61,203 nucleotides of DNA from an uncultured Nitrospiraceae bacterium (GTDB lineage: Bacteria; Nitrospirota; Thermodesulfovibrionia; Thermodesulfovibrionales; Thermodesulfovibrionaceae). A program made the translations under genes and the position numbers. Below, piece after piece: positions 23,984-32,832 of this stretch. Location of the stretch: the NCBI GenBank assembly GCA_937139565.1, contig CAKZQH010000089.1, positions 1-61,203 of the forward strand, in the 5' to 3' direction. The notes below the pieces were generated by a model. It saw only the letters and a program-made list of their open reading frames with translations, had not been told where the DNA came from and searched no databases. The stretch's first letter is position 1; each line of letters opens with the position of its first letter.

Positions 23984-25698
23984 AAATTTTAAGATTGGCT
24001 CTCTGTCAGATAAATTCTACAGTTGGGGACTTAGAGGGTAATTTAGAGAAAATTTTAGATTTTACCTATAAGGCTAAAAATCAGGGTGCTAAGATTGTAG
24101 TTTTTCCAGAACTATCCCTTACAGGCTATATGCCTGAGGATCTTCTTTTTTATCCTTCTTTTATTAAAAAAACTAAGGAAACCCTTCAGTTAATTGTAGA
24201 AAAAGTAGAGGATTTTGTTTTGATATTAGGAATGCCTTTAAAAGAAGAAGACCTCTATAATTCAGCGGTAATTATTGCTGATAAAAAGATCATTGATAAG
24301 TATCACAAAATTTATCTTCCCAATTATAGTGTGTTTGATGAAATGAGATATTTTAAGTCGGGTAAAAGAACCCCAGTTTACGATTATGATGGTGTTCTTT
24401 TTGGATTAAATATATGTGAGGATATTTTTCATTCAACTCTACCAAGCCCCGTTCAAGCCTATAAAGGAGCTGAGATAATTATTAACATTAGCGCCTCTCC
24501 ATTTTATAAAGGCAAATTTGATAAAAAACTACGAATGCTCTCTACAAGAGCGTATGACATGGGAGTTTATATTGCGTATTTAAATGCAGTGGGTGGGCAG
24601 GATGAGATGGTGTTTGATGGAAGAAGTCTTTTAATTTCGCCATCAGGAGAAGTTGTTGCTACTGGAAAAGCTTTTGAGGAAGACCTCATAATTGTTGATA
24701 TTGACCTTGAGGAAGTCACACGAGTAAGGATGAGAGAACCAAAAATAAGATGGGAACAGGATTTTGTTAGAGAAACCGAGCTCATATCTATTCCTTTAAA
24801 AAGAAAAGAAGGAGAAACATTTTCCTTATCTTTAAATAGAGATATTAAAAAACTTTCTGAGGAAGAAGAGATTTTTAGTGCCCTTTCTCTGGGATTGAGA
24901 GACTATGTTAAGAAGAATGGCTTTAAGAAAGTTTGTCTTGGCTTGAGTGGCGGAATAGACTCTTCCTTTGTTGCTTTAGTTGCTGTTGAAGCTATTGGCA
25001 GAGAGAATGTGGTAGGTGTATTTATGCCATCTCGATATACCTCCAGTGAAAGCAGAGAGGATGTATTTGAACTTGTTAAAAATTTAGGTATCGAGCTTAT
25101 TGAGATTTCAATTGATGAAATATTTGAAGAGTATTTAAATTGTCTTTCAAAGGTTTTTAAAGGTCTTAAAGAGGATGTGACAGAAGAAAACATTCAAAGT
25201 CGGATTAGAGGCAACATTCTAATGGCCTTATCTAACAAGTATGGTTGGTTAGTAATTACCACAGGGAATAAGTCAGAGCTGGCTGTTGGCTATGCTACTT
25301 TATATGGAGATATGGCAGGAGGATTTTCGGTAATAAAGGATTTATACAAAACAGAAGTTTATAAAGTGGCTAAGTGGGCTTCCAAAGGAAGGATTCCAGA
25401 GAGAGTTTTTATAAAACCACCTTCAGCAGAACTCAGACCTAATCAGACTGATCAGGACAGTTTGCCTCCTTATGATTTATTAGACAAAGTTCTTTATCTC
25501 CATATAGAGAAATGCATGGGAGAGAGAGATATTGTTTCCTATGAAATAGATAGGGATACGATAAAAAAAGTTCTCAGAATGGTGAAAAAAGCAGAATTTA
25601 AACGCAGACAGGCACCTCCAGGTGTTAAGATTTCGCCTGTAGCTCTTGGAAAAGATTGGAGATTTCCGATAACAAACGAATACACATGGGAGGCTTGA
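23980..25698 (+). CDS. nadE: Glutamine-dependent NAD+ synthetase
   Basis: Final step of NAD synthesis, amidating deamido-NAD with ammonia released from glutamine. The 572-residue protein has an N-terminal nitrilase-type glutaminase (E44 in FPELSLTGY, lysine in YHKIYLP, cysteine in NICEDIF) and a C-terminal synthetase with the pyrophosphatase loop GLSGGIDSSF (about 323-332), TGNKSELAVGYATLYGDMAGG and PPSAELRPNQTDQDSLPPY. Length is typical of the two-domain form. It is coupled to the upstream HsdR-N gene and overlaps the next gene by one base. Confidence 0.97.
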   Translation: MKILRLALCQINSTVGDLEGNLEKILDFTYKAKNQGAKIVVFPELSLTGYMPEDLLFYPSFIKKTKETLQLIVEKVEDFVLILGMPLKEEDLYNSAVIIADKKIIDKYHKIYLPNYSVFDEMRYFKSGKRTPVYDYDGVLFGLNICEDIFHSTLPSPVQAYKGAEIIINISASPFYKGKFDKKLRMLSTRAYDMGVYIAYLNAVGGQDEMVFDGRSLLISPSGEVVATGKAFEEDLIIVDIDLEEVTRVRMREPKIRWEQDFVRETELISIPLKRKEGETFSLSLNRDIKKLSEEEEIFSALSLGLRDYVKKNGFKKVCLGLSGGIDSSFVALVAVEAIGRENVVGVFMPSRYTSSESREDVFELVKNLGIELIEISIDEIFEEYLNCLSKVFKGLKEDVTEENIQSRIRGNILMALSNKYGWLVITTGNKSELAVGYATLYGDMAGGFSVIKDLYKTEVYKVAKWASKGRIPERVFIKPPSAELRPNQTDQDSLPPYDLLDKVLYLHIEKCMGERDIVSYEIDRDTIKKVLRMVKKAEFKRRQAPPGVKISPVALGKDWRFPITNEYTWEA

Positions 25699-25946
25699 TG
25701 AAAAAAGCATTTTTTAGTATTTTATTTGCTTTTTTTATATTATTTGCTGACCATGTTTTTTGTGAAACCCAAGGGATCAGTCAAAGTAAAGACAAAGTCC
25801 TACAGTATGCTAAACCCAAAAAACCGGTGAAAATAAAACTTCATCGAGACAAAAAAGGTGAGTATAGTTGGGATATTACAGGTGAAAGCGTTGAGGAAGT
25901 TATTAGAACAGACAAAAGATTAAGGCAATTATTAAAGGAAGAATAG
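25698..25946 (+). CDS. Small exported protein of unknown function
   Basis: An 82-residue protein beginning with a signal peptide (MKKAFFSILFAFFILFADHVFC, shown here as its two parts: basic MKK then a hydrophobic core). The mature part is short, basic and charged, ending in VEEVIRTDKRLRQLLKEE. The ATG at 25698 overlaps the nadE stop (TGATG); a longer frame upstream lies inside nadE and is not needed. A cysteine ends the hydrophobic core but it does not fit a lipobox. Not recognised as a family. Confidence 0.6.
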   Translation: MKKAFFSILFAFFILFADHVFCETQGISQSKDKVLQYAKPKKPVKIKLHRDKKGEYSWDITGESVEEVIRTDKRLRQLLKEE

Positions 25947-26780
25947 ATGTCGCAAGGAAAACTTTATATTGTTTCAACGCCTATAGGTAATCTTGAAGAC
26001 ATAACCCTAAGAGGTTTAGAAACTTTAAAAAAAGTTGATTATATAGCATGTGAAGACACAGAGCATAGTCTTAAACTTCTAAACTACTATGGCATAAAAA
26101 AACCTTTGATAAGTTATTGGTCTGAAAAGGAAAAAGTGCGTGCCGAGGAAATTGTTGAAAAAATTAAGAGTGGACACACAGTAGCATTAATAACCGATGC
26201 AGGAACTCCAGGAATTTCTGATCCAGGAGGAATTGTAATTAGAAGAGCAATAGAGGAAGATATAGAGATAATACCCATTCCAGGAGCTACAGCTCTAATT
26301 ACCGCATTAAGTATCTCTGGACTTAGCACAGATGAATTTACCTTCATAGGATTTCTTCCAGTCAAGGAATCCCAGAGGAAGAAGAAGTTACTTGAGCTGA
26401 GCACAGAAAAAAGAACTCTTGTATTTTATGAGGCTCCTCATCGATTATTAAATGCTCTGCATGACATGCTTGAGGTTTTTGGAGACAGAAATGTTTGCAT
26501 TGCTAGAGAGCTTACAAAAATGTTCGAAGAAGTTTTAAGAGGAAGACTTTCTGAATTGGTTGAAAAACTTGAGGAAAGTAAGATAGCTGGTGAGTATGTT
26601 ATAGTAGTTGAGGGAGGGAGTTTAGCTGAACGATCCTTTGAAGAAGCTTTAAGAGAAGTTAAGGAGCTTATGAAAAGAGGAAAAGGCAGAAAAGAAGCAG
26701 TTAAAATAGTTTCAGAACTTTATAATTTAAGCAAAAAAGATCTATATGATAAAAGTTTAAAGATGGATGAATTAAGATGA
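25947..26780 (+). CDS. rsmI: 16S rRNA 2'-O-ribose C1402 methyltransferase
   Basis: Methylates the ribose of C1402 in the decoding centre of 16S rRNA. The 277-residue protein has the tetrapyrrole-methylase fold: KLYIVSTPIGNLEDITLRGL (5-24), CEDTEHSLKLLNYYGI, VALITDAGTPGISDPG (about 80-95), PGATALITALSISGL and ETLVFYEAPHRL-like RTLVFYEAPHR. It abuts the small exported gene and overlaps the dehydrogenase by four bp. Confidence 0.96.
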   Translation: MSQGKLYIVSTPIGNLEDITLRGLETLKKVDYIACEDTEHSLKLLNYYGIKKPLISYWSEKEKVRAEEIVEKIKSGHTVALITDAGTPGISDPGGIVIRRAIEEDIEIIPIPGATALITALSISGLSTDEFTFIGFLPVKESQRKKKLLELSTEKRTLVFYEAPHRLLNALHDMLEVFGDRNVCIARELTKMFEEVLRGRLSELVEKLEESKIAGEYVIVVEGGSLAERSFEEALREVKELMKRGKGRKEAVKIVSELYNLSKKDLYDKSLKMDELR

Positions 26781-27784
26781 AGGCAGCCTATCTAATATCT
26801 CCTCAAAAAATTGAGATTGTTGAAAAACCTATCCCATCAATAGATAAAGGGGAGGTTTTAATAAGAGTCAAAGCAGCCCTTACATGCGGTACAGATCTAA
26901 AAGCTTATTTGCGAGGACATCCTCTTATCCCAATGCCAGGTCCTTTTGGACATGAGTTTTCAGGAATTATAGAAGAAATAGCACCTGATGTAGAAGGATT
27001 TAAAAAAGGCGATTCGGTCATGCTTGTTCACACAGCACCTTGTGGAGAGTGTTCCTATTGTAAGCGTGGACTTTTTAATCTGTGCGAAATATTAACAAAA
27101 GATATGATGCTCGGAGCCTTTTCAGAGTATATGGTTGTGAAAAAAAGAGTTGCCAAGCAGAACATGTTTCATAAACCCGAGGACATTCCTTTTGAAGAGG
27201 CTGCATTTCTTGAGCCTCTTTCCTGCATTGTTCACGGTGTTAGAACCCTTAACCCGCAAACTGATGATAGGGTGCTTATTATTGGAACAGGACCGGTCGG
27301 ACTTTTATTCATGCAGGTGCTTAAAATTATGGGAATTGAAGTAGCAGTTTTAGGAAGAAATAAAAACAAGCTATCAATGGCCAAGTCTTTGGGGGCAGAC
27401 AGTGTTTTTTGTACAGGTGAAAATCCGTTAGTTTATACCGATGGTTTTGGATTTGACAAGGTAGTTGAATGTACTGGACAAAAGGAGATTTGGATAAAGG
27501 CTTTGGATTATGTTAGAAAGGGTGGAACAGTGCTTCTCTTTGGAGGATTAAAATCAGGCACCGAAGTATGCTATGATGCTGGAAGACTACATTACGATGA
27601 AATTACTCTAAAGGGCGTTTTTCATTACAATCCCGATGATGTAAAAGAGGCTGTAAATTTAATTAAATCAAAAAAACTTAAACTTACGGAGCTTATATCA
27701 GGGAAAATGCCTCTTAATAAAATTTCCGAAGTATTTGAAAAATTATCAAAGGGGGAGGGAATTAAATATCTAATAGAACTATGA
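26777..27784 (+). CDS. Zinc-dependent medium-chain alcohol dehydrogenase
   Basis: A 335-residue MDR-family oxidoreductase. Catalytic zinc ligands are in TCGTDLKAYLRGH (about 36-48) and GHEFSG (about 57-62); the structural zinc loop CGECSYCKRGLFNLC (about 89-103) is complete. A Rossmann NAD(P) motif GTGPVGLL follows near 170. The stretches resemble sorbitol/threonine dehydrogenases, but substrate cannot be fixed. It overlaps rsmI and the fumarase alpha gene by four bp each. Confidence 0.9.
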   Translation: MKAAYLISPQKIEIVEKPIPSIDKGEVLIRVKAALTCGTDLKAYLRGHPLIPMPGPFGHEFSGIIEEIAPDVEGFKKGDSVMLVHTAPCGECSYCKRGLFNLCEILTKDMMLGAFSEYMVVKKRVAKQNMFHKPEDIPFEEAAFLEPLSCIVHGVRTLNPQTDDRVLIIGTGPVGLLFMQVLKIMGIEVAVLGRNKNKLSMAKSLGADSVFCTGENPLVYTDGFGFDKVVECTGQKEIWIKALDYVRKGGTVLLFGGLKSGTEVCYDAGRLHYDEITLKGVFHYNPDDVKEAVNLIKSKKLKLTELISGKMPLNKISEVFEKLSKGEGIKYLIEL

Positions 27785-28623
27785 GAAGAATAGGGAAAGA
27801 GGAAATTATCAGGGAAGTTAAAGATCTCTACAAGGAGGCGGTTATTTCACTTCCAGAAGATGTATCTAAAGCTCTTAAGGATGCTTTTAATAAGGAAGAA
27901 GGGACAGCAAAGGAGATTTTAAAACAGATAGTTGATAATGAGCGAGTATCATTGGAGGATAGAATTCCTCTTTGTCAGGATACAGGGATTGCAGTTCTTT
28001 TTGTTGAATGGGGCTGTAAAGTTATTTATGAAGATGGAGATCCTATGGATGCATTTAATGAAGGGATTAGGCTTGCAGTAAAAGAGGGTTATCTGAGGGC
28101 TAGTGTTGTTGAAGATCCTGTTTTCTCTAGGAAAAATACAGGAGACAATACTCCTTCGATTGTGCATTTTGAAATGGTAAAGAGTGATAAGGTAAAGATT
28201 ACTCTTGCTCCAAAGGGAGCTGGAAGCGAGAATATGTCAGCCTTAAAGATGCTTAAGCCTGCAGAGGGCCTTGATGGAGTAAAGGCATTTGTAATTGAAA
28301 CAGTAAAAAAGGCAGGAGGAAATCCTTGTCCTCCTGTAATCGTTGGAATAGGAATTGGTGGCAATTTTGAAAAGGCAGCCCTTTTAGCTAAGAAATCTCT
28401 TTTAAGAAAAATAGGTGAGTCCAATCCAAATCCTCTCTATGCAAAACTTGAAAAAGAGCTTCTTGAGGATATAAATTCTTTAAACATTGGAGCTATGGGC
28501 ATAGGCGGTAAAACCACAGCTTTGGCTGTGCATATTGAATACTATCCATGCCACATTGCATCTCTTCCAGTTGCTGTAAACATTCAATGCCATTCTGCAA
28601 GACATAAGGAGGTGGTGCTTTGA
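27781..28623 (+). CDS. Class I fumarate hydratase, alpha subunit
   Basis: N-terminal half of a two-subunit oxygen-sensitive [4Fe-4S] fumarase (or the closely related tartrate dehydratase). Cluster cysteines are visible in LCQDTGIAV (about 61-69), GGNPCPPVIVGIGIGG (about 179-194) and CHIASLPVAVNIQCHSAR near the end. At 280 residues it matches the family. It overlaps the beta subunit by four bp. Fumarate over tartrate is assumed from the lack of tartrate genes. Confidence 0.93.
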   Translation: MRRIGKEEIIREVKDLYKEAVISLPEDVSKALKDAFNKEEGTAKEILKQIVDNERVSLEDRIPLCQDTGIAVLFVEWGCKVIYEDGDPMDAFNEGIRLAVKEGYLRASVVEDPVFSRKNTGDNTPSIVHFEMVKSDKVKITLAPKGAGSENMSALKMLKPAEGLDGVKAFVIETVKKAGGNPCPPVIVGIGIGGNFEKAALLAKKSLLRKIGESNPNPLYAKLEKELLEDINSLNIGAMGIGGKTTALAVHIEYYPCHIASLPVAVNIQCHSARHKEVVL

Positions 28624-29150
28624 AAACTCATAAAATAGAAACTCCATTAAATGACAATGTGATAGAAAAACTTAGGGTGGGTGACTTGGTTTTAATAAAT
28701 GGTTATGTTTATACTGCGAGAGATGCAGCACATAAAAAGCTTTTAGAATTAATAAACAGCAAGTTATCCTTACCATTTGACCTAAAAGGACAGATCATTT
28801 ACTATGTAGGTCCTACTCCTGCGCCTCCAGGAAAGGTAATAGGTGCAGCAGGTCCAACAACTTCTTCAAGAATGGATTCCTATACACCTCTCTTACTCTC
28901 ATTGGGACTTAAAGGAATGATTGGGAAGGGACAACGTTCAGAGGAAGTAAAAGAAGCGATTAAAAAGTATAGAGCTATCTATTTTCTTGCAACAGGCGGA
29001 GCTGGAGCTTTGCTTAGTAAGCACATAATTGAAGCAAAAGAAATTGCTTTCTCTGAACTTGGAACAGAGTCAATAAAAAGATTGCTCCTGAGGGATTTTC
29101 CTGCCATAGTTGGGATTGATATTTATGGAGGAGATATTTTTAAAAGATAG
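28620..29150 (+). CDS. Class I fumarate hydratase, beta subunit
   Basis: C-terminal half of the two-subunit iron-sulfur fumarase, 176 residues. GPTPAPPGKVIGAAGPTTSSRMD (about 64-86), GMIGKGQR (about 98-105) and the swivelling-domain FLATGGAGALLSKHI are diagnostic. It starts inside the alpha-subunit stop and ends one base before the convergent CCA-transferase gene. In a strict anaerobe it would serve a reductive or partial TCA route. Confidence 0.93.
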   Translation: MKTHKIETPLNDNVIEKLRVGDLVLINGYVYTARDAAHKKLLELINSKLSLPFDLKGQIIYYVGPTPAPPGKVIGAAGPTTSSRMDSYTPLLLSLGLKGMIGKGQRSEEVKEAIKKYRAIYFLATGGAGALLSKHIIEAKEIAFSELGTESIKRLLLRDFPAIVGIDIYGGDIFKR

Positions 29151-29151
29151 T

Positions 29152-30381
29152 TCACTTAAGCTTAAATTTTTCTATCTCCTTCAAAGCTTCTTCTTTTTTC
29201 GAAATTTTATTCATTAGAACCAGCATTTCAATCCTCTCAAGAATTTCTCCAATGAGTGGAGAAGGTTCAAATCCGAGCTTAATAAGTTCTTCCCCATTTA
29301 TTAGAGGCAATTTTCTTTTATTTTTCAAATAAACCTTTTTGTGGAATCTTTCTAAATCCTGGTAAAACCAAGCCCTTGCAACTCCCATAGGATCTTTGCT
29401 TATACTGTACAGAAGGGCGGGATAAAGAATATTCTCGTAATTTTTTATAAATCTGACCTTATCTATGAGATTTTCTATTTTTCTTATTTTTTCTCCTGCT
29501 TCTTTTAGTTTTTCAATAAATCGGCTTTCTTTCTTAGAAGGCTTTAACTTCATTATTAGAGAAGGGCTTTGAAATCCGAAAAGACAAGCAAATTTTAAAG
29601 AGCATAAGATATTAATACTTAATAAACCCCTCCAATAGTTAAATACTTTTTTAGGGTCTTCTAAAAGCCTTTCGAGGATTCTAAGTGCATCGAGATCAGT
29701 TTTTAGGGATGTAAACGACGACAATGGAAAGATTGCTGTAAACAGTTTATCTTCAATAATTAACTCAACAGTTCTGCTACTTTCAGAGACAGAGAGAATT
29801 TTCCATAGCTCTTCTTTAATTCTTTCTCTTGCTACAAATTTTAATAGTGGAGCATTTTTCCTCAGTGCTTCGTGGGTAGTTTCATCAATAGAAAAACCAA
29901 GGGTGGCGTAAAAACGATATGCCCTTAAAATTCTTAAAGGATCTGCCTTTAGATTTTCTTCATTTACCATTCTAATCAGCTTATTTTTTAAGTCTATTGC
30001 TCCATTAAAGGGATCAATAATCTTATCAAGGGACAAAGTTATTGCCATGGCATTTATCGTAAAATCTCTCTCACTTAGGTCATTCTCAATAGAGCCGCCT
30101 CTTAATTCGGCAAAATCGATTGTTACAGAATCTTTGACAACACGACCAATGGAGAACTCTTCGTCAAGAAGCACAAAAGAGCCTTTTATCTTTTTTGCTA
30201 ATTCCCTTGCAAGTTTAATTGAATCACCTTTTATTGCAAAATCCAAGTCAATTAGAGCTCTTTTTAAGAGAATGTCTCTTACTGAGCCACCAACCAGATA
30301 GGAATTATCAGCAAGCCTTTTGTTTTTAAGAAATCCGATAACTTCCTTGAAATATGGATTTTTTATCAATGTTTTAAACAT
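29152..30381 (-). CDS. tRNA nucleotidyltransferase / poly(A) polymerase family
   Basis: Class II nucleotidyltransferase that completes or repairs the tRNA 3' CCA end, or adds only part of it. The 409-residue protein has the head signature YLVGGSVRDILLKRALIDLDFAIKGD (about 28-53), with catalytic aspartates in LDF, the ERDFTINAMAI motif (about 104-114), and LKADPLRILRAYRFYATLGF (about 143-162) for nucleotide selection. Some thermophiles split CC- and A-adding activities between two such enzymes, so full CCA addition is not certain. It follows dtd after three bases on the same strand. Confidence 0.92.
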   Translation of the reverse strand: MFKTLIKNPYFKEVIGFLKNKRLADNSYLVGGSVRDILLKRALIDLDFAIKGDSIKLARELAKKIKGSFVLLDEEFSIGRVVKDSVTIDFAELRGGSIENDLSERDFTINAMAITLSLDKIIDPFNGAIDLKNKLIRMVNEENLKADPLRILRAYRFYATLGFSIDETTHEALRKNAPLLKFVARERIKEELWKILSVSESSRTVELIIEDKLFTAIFPLSSFTSLKTDLDALRILERLLEDPKKVFNYWRGLLSINILCSLKFACLFGFQSPSLIMKLKPSKKESRFIEKLKEAGEKIRKIENLIDKVRFIKNYENILYPALLYSISKDPMGVARAWFYQDLERFHKKVYLKNKRKLPLINGEELIKLGFEPSPLIGEILERIEMLVLMNKISKKEEALKEIEKFKLK

Positions 30382-30384
30382 ATA

Positions 30385-30825
30385 TCACCCCGTTTTTATT
30401 ATAAATGTTACCGGTCCATCATTTATTAGGCTTACTTTCATAAAACTTCTGAATACTCCCTCTTTTACAGTGAGATCTGATTTTTTTAATTTTTCAACAA
30501 AATAGCGATAGAGAATTTCTGCCTTCTCAGGTTCCATAGCTCTGTCAAAGGATGGTCTATTACCTTTTCTGCAATCACCTGCCAGTGTAAACTCTGAGAC
30601 CACCATTATTTCTCCACCGATTTCTTTTATGGAAAGATTCATTTTGCCATTTTGATCTTCGAAAATTCTAAGATTAACCAATTTATTTATTAGATAGTCG
30701 GCTTCAACCTCTCCATCATCCTTTTCAATTCCAAGAAATACTAAAATTCCCCTTCTGATTGAAGATATGATTTTACCGTTAACTTCAACCTCTGCTTGAT
30801 TTACACGCTGTATTAAGGCTATCAT
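30385..30825 (-). CDS. dtd: D-aminoacyl-tRNA deacylase
   Basis: Removes D-amino acids and misloaded glycine from tRNA. The 146-residue protein shows the family motifs SEFTLAGDCRKGNRPSF (about 77-93) and the glycine-cis-proline NDGPVTF near the C terminus, plus the start MIALIQRVNQAEVEV. It is predicted leaderless: TATATT lies seven bases before its ATG on the minus strand. It is divergent from the HD-GYP regulator with 20 bp between start codons, and is followed by the CCA-type transferase gene. Confidence 0.96.
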   Translation of the reverse strand: MIALIQRVNQAEVEVNGKIISSIRRGILVFLGIEKDDGEVEADYLINKLVNLRIFEDQNGKMNLSIKEIGGEIMVVSEFTLAGDCRKGNRPSFDRAMEPEKAEILYRYFVEKLKKSDLTVKEGVFRSFMKVSLINDGPVTFIIKTG

Positions 30826-30845
30826 TTATGTTAATATAGCATAAC
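30826..30845. promoter_or_regulatory. Divergent leaderless promoter pair, dtd / HD-GYP
   Basis: Only 20 bp separate the two ATG codons. On the plus strand TATAGC (30835-30840) ends five bases before the regulator ATG. On the minus strand TATATT (30838-30833) ends seven bases before the dtd ATG. The boxes overlap and neither gene has a Shine-Dalgarno. Confidence 0.4.
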
Positions 30846-31907
30846 ATGCAAGATGAAGTGTTAAAGATATTGGCTGTTGATGATGAAATAATCAATCTCG
30901 AGCTAATAACTGCCATATTTGCTGATGCTCCAAATATAGAAATTCTAACGGCAACTAATGGTCAGGAGGCTTTAGAGATTTTAAAGAGCCATACTCCTGA
31001 CATAATTGTTCTTGATATTAGAATGCCTAAGTTAAGTGGAATTGAGGTTTTGCAAGTAATTAAATCTGAATCTTCCATATCTCACATTCCTGTGGTTGTG
31101 CTTTCAGGAGATGAAAGAGAAAGGAAAAATGCTCTTAAAATCGGTGCAAATGATTTTATTTCCAAGCCCTTTGATGCAGAGGAATTAAAGCTAAGAATTA
31201 CAAATAATCTTCAACTAAAAAAATACCATGATTTGCTTTCAAATCTTAATAATATTCTACAGAGTGAAGTAAGAAAAAAGACGAGGGAATTACAGGAAGC
31301 TCTTGATCTTGCAAAGGAAGCAGAGTACGAAATGGTTGTTAAGTTTGGTATGATATCTGAATTTAAAGATGAAGAAACAGGCCAGCACATAAGAAGAATG
31401 AGCTATTATTCAAAGCTTCTTGCCCAGCTTGCAGGCTTGTCCAAAGAAGAACAGCAAATAATATTTTATGCTTCACCTTTACATGATGTGGGAAAAGTAG
31501 GAATTCCAGATAGCATTCTTAAAAAACCAGGTCCTCTGACTCCGGAGGAGTTCGAGATAATAAAGCTTCATCCTACTATTGGTGCAAAAATTCTTGAATC
31601 TGACCCCAGATTCTCAACGCTTGAGGCTGGAAAGATAATTGCTGAGCAACACCATGAAAAATGGAACGGAGAAGGTTATCCTGCAGGTTTAAAAGGAGAA
31701 CAAATACATATTTATGCTCGAATTGTTACCATTTGTGATGTATTTGATGCTATGACATCAGATAGAGTTTATCGACCAGCTTTTTCTATTGAAAAGGCAG
31801 TAGCTATTATGAAAAAAGATGAGAGTTTTTTTGATCCTAAACTTTTAAGTATATTCCTAAACAACTTAGAGGAATTCTTGAAGATTAAAGAAAACTTCAA
31901 AGACTAA
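30846..31907 (+). CDS. Response regulator with HD-GYP phosphodiesterase domain
   Basis: A 353-residue RpfG-like protein. Residues 1-120 are a receiver domain with the acidic pocket (DD at 12-13), phosphoacceptor D57 (IVLDIRMP) and the SKPF lysine. A coiled-coil linker (about 125-165) leads to an HD-GYP domain with HD at 213-214 (HDVGKVGIPD) and HHEKWNGEGYPAGL, GYP at 277-279. The domain should degrade cyclic di-GMP on phosphorylation. No cognate kinase is adjacent. Its stop codon shares CTAA with the panC stop on the other strand. Confidence 0.95.
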   Translation: MQDEVLKILAVDDEIINLELITAIFADAPNIEILTATNGQEALEILKSHTPDIIVLDIRMPKLSGIEVLQVIKSESSISHIPVVVLSGDERERKNALKIGANDFISKPFDAEELKLRITNNLQLKKYHDLLSNLNNILQSEVRKKTRELQEALDLAKEAEYEMVVKFGMISEFKDEETGQHIRRMSYYSKLLAQLAGLSKEEQQIIFYASPLHDVGKVGIPDSILKKPGPLTPEEFEIIKLHPTIGAKILESDPRFSTLEAGKIIAEQHHEKWNGEGYPAGLKGEQIHIYARIVTICDVFDAMTSDRVYRPAFSIEKAVAIMKKDESFFDPKLLSIFLNNLEEFLKIKENFKD

Positions 31908-32746
31908 TACACTAAAAAATTATCAATCAAACGGGTATTATTTATCTTTACAGCAATTGCGAGTAAGTATTTAGCCTGTTTTTCGGATACTTCCTCAAGA
32001 GTTAAGGGATCATAGACACCCGCATACTGTATTTCTGTCACAAGAGGTTCTGAACGAAGGATTTCAATCATTTTTTCCTTTACTTCCTTAGGTTTTAATC
32101 CTTCCTTTAAAAGCCTTTCACCTTCTCTTAATGTGGTATATATGACTGTTGCAGCTTTTCGTTCCTTTTCATTTAAATAGGCATTTCTTGAACTCATTGC
32201 AAGTCCATCTTCATCTCTTATAGTAGGACAAGGTATTAGCTCAATATCAAAATTTAGATCCTCTATCATTTTTTGAATTATCAGTATTTGCTGATAATCT
32301 TTTTGTCCGAAGTAGGCTCTGTTGGGTCTTATAAGATTAAAAAGCTTGCAAACTATTGTGGCAACTCCCTGAAAATGACCGGGTCTAAATTTCCCACAGA
32401 GTTTATCGCTTAAACCTTCTACATTTACATAGGTGCTATATCCTTGCGGATACAGAGAGGTTGCCTCAGGTAAAAAAAGATAGTCAATGCCAATTTTCTG
32501 AAGCTTTTCTTTGTCGCCTTCTGTGTCCCTGGGATATTTTTCAAAATCCTCTCCTTCAGCAAATTGTGTGGGATTTACAAAAATACTCACAACCGTAACA
32601 TCGTTTTCATCTTTTGCCCTTCTTATTAATGAGAGATGTCCTTCATGTAGGGCACCCATTGTGGGAACAAAACCTATTGATTTAGATTTTATTTTTAAAT
32701 TTTTTGTTATTTCTCTCATAATTCGAGGAATTCTTATTATCTCCAT
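31904..32746 (-). CDS. panC: Pantothenate synthetase
   Basis: Joins pantoate and beta-alanine with ATP to give pantothenate, the coenzyme A precursor. The 280-residue enzyme shows FVPTMGALHEGHLSLIRRA (about 22-40, the HIGH-type loop), VSIFVNPTQF, GQKDYQQ and the KMSKS-like AMSSRNAYL (about 185-193). An AGGAG is 13 bases upstream of the ATG, too far to be a firm ribosome site. No panB or panD is close by. Confidence 0.97.
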   Translation of the reverse strand: MEIIRIPRIMREITKNLKIKSKSIGFVPTMGALHEGHLSLIRRAKDENDVTVVSIFVNPTQFAEGEDFEKYPRDTEGDKEKLQKIGIDYLFLPEATSLYPQGYSTYVNVEGLSDKLCGKFRPGHFQGVATIVCKLFNLIRPNRAYFGQKDYQQILIIQKMIEDLNFDIELIPCPTIRDEDGLAMSSRNAYLNEKERKAATVIYTTLREGERLLKEGLKPKEVKEKMIEILRSEPLVTEIQYAGVYDPLTLEEVSEKQAKYLLAIAVKINNTRLIDNFLVY

Positions 32747-32820
32747 GCTAAGCTCTTGTACTCCTTTAGCTTGTTTTTAGTAATTATAACTTAATTTAAT
32801 GCCTAATAAAAAGGATGTGT

Positions 32821-32826
32821 TATACT
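32821..32826 (+). promoter_or_regulatory. -10 box deciding the ElyC/YdcF-like start
   Basis: TATACT ends six bases before the ATG at 32833 and lies downstream of the alternative in-frame ATG at 32815. If this is the promoter, translation must begin at 32833 on a leaderless mRNA. Confidence 0.4.
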
Positions 32827-32832
32827 AAGTTC

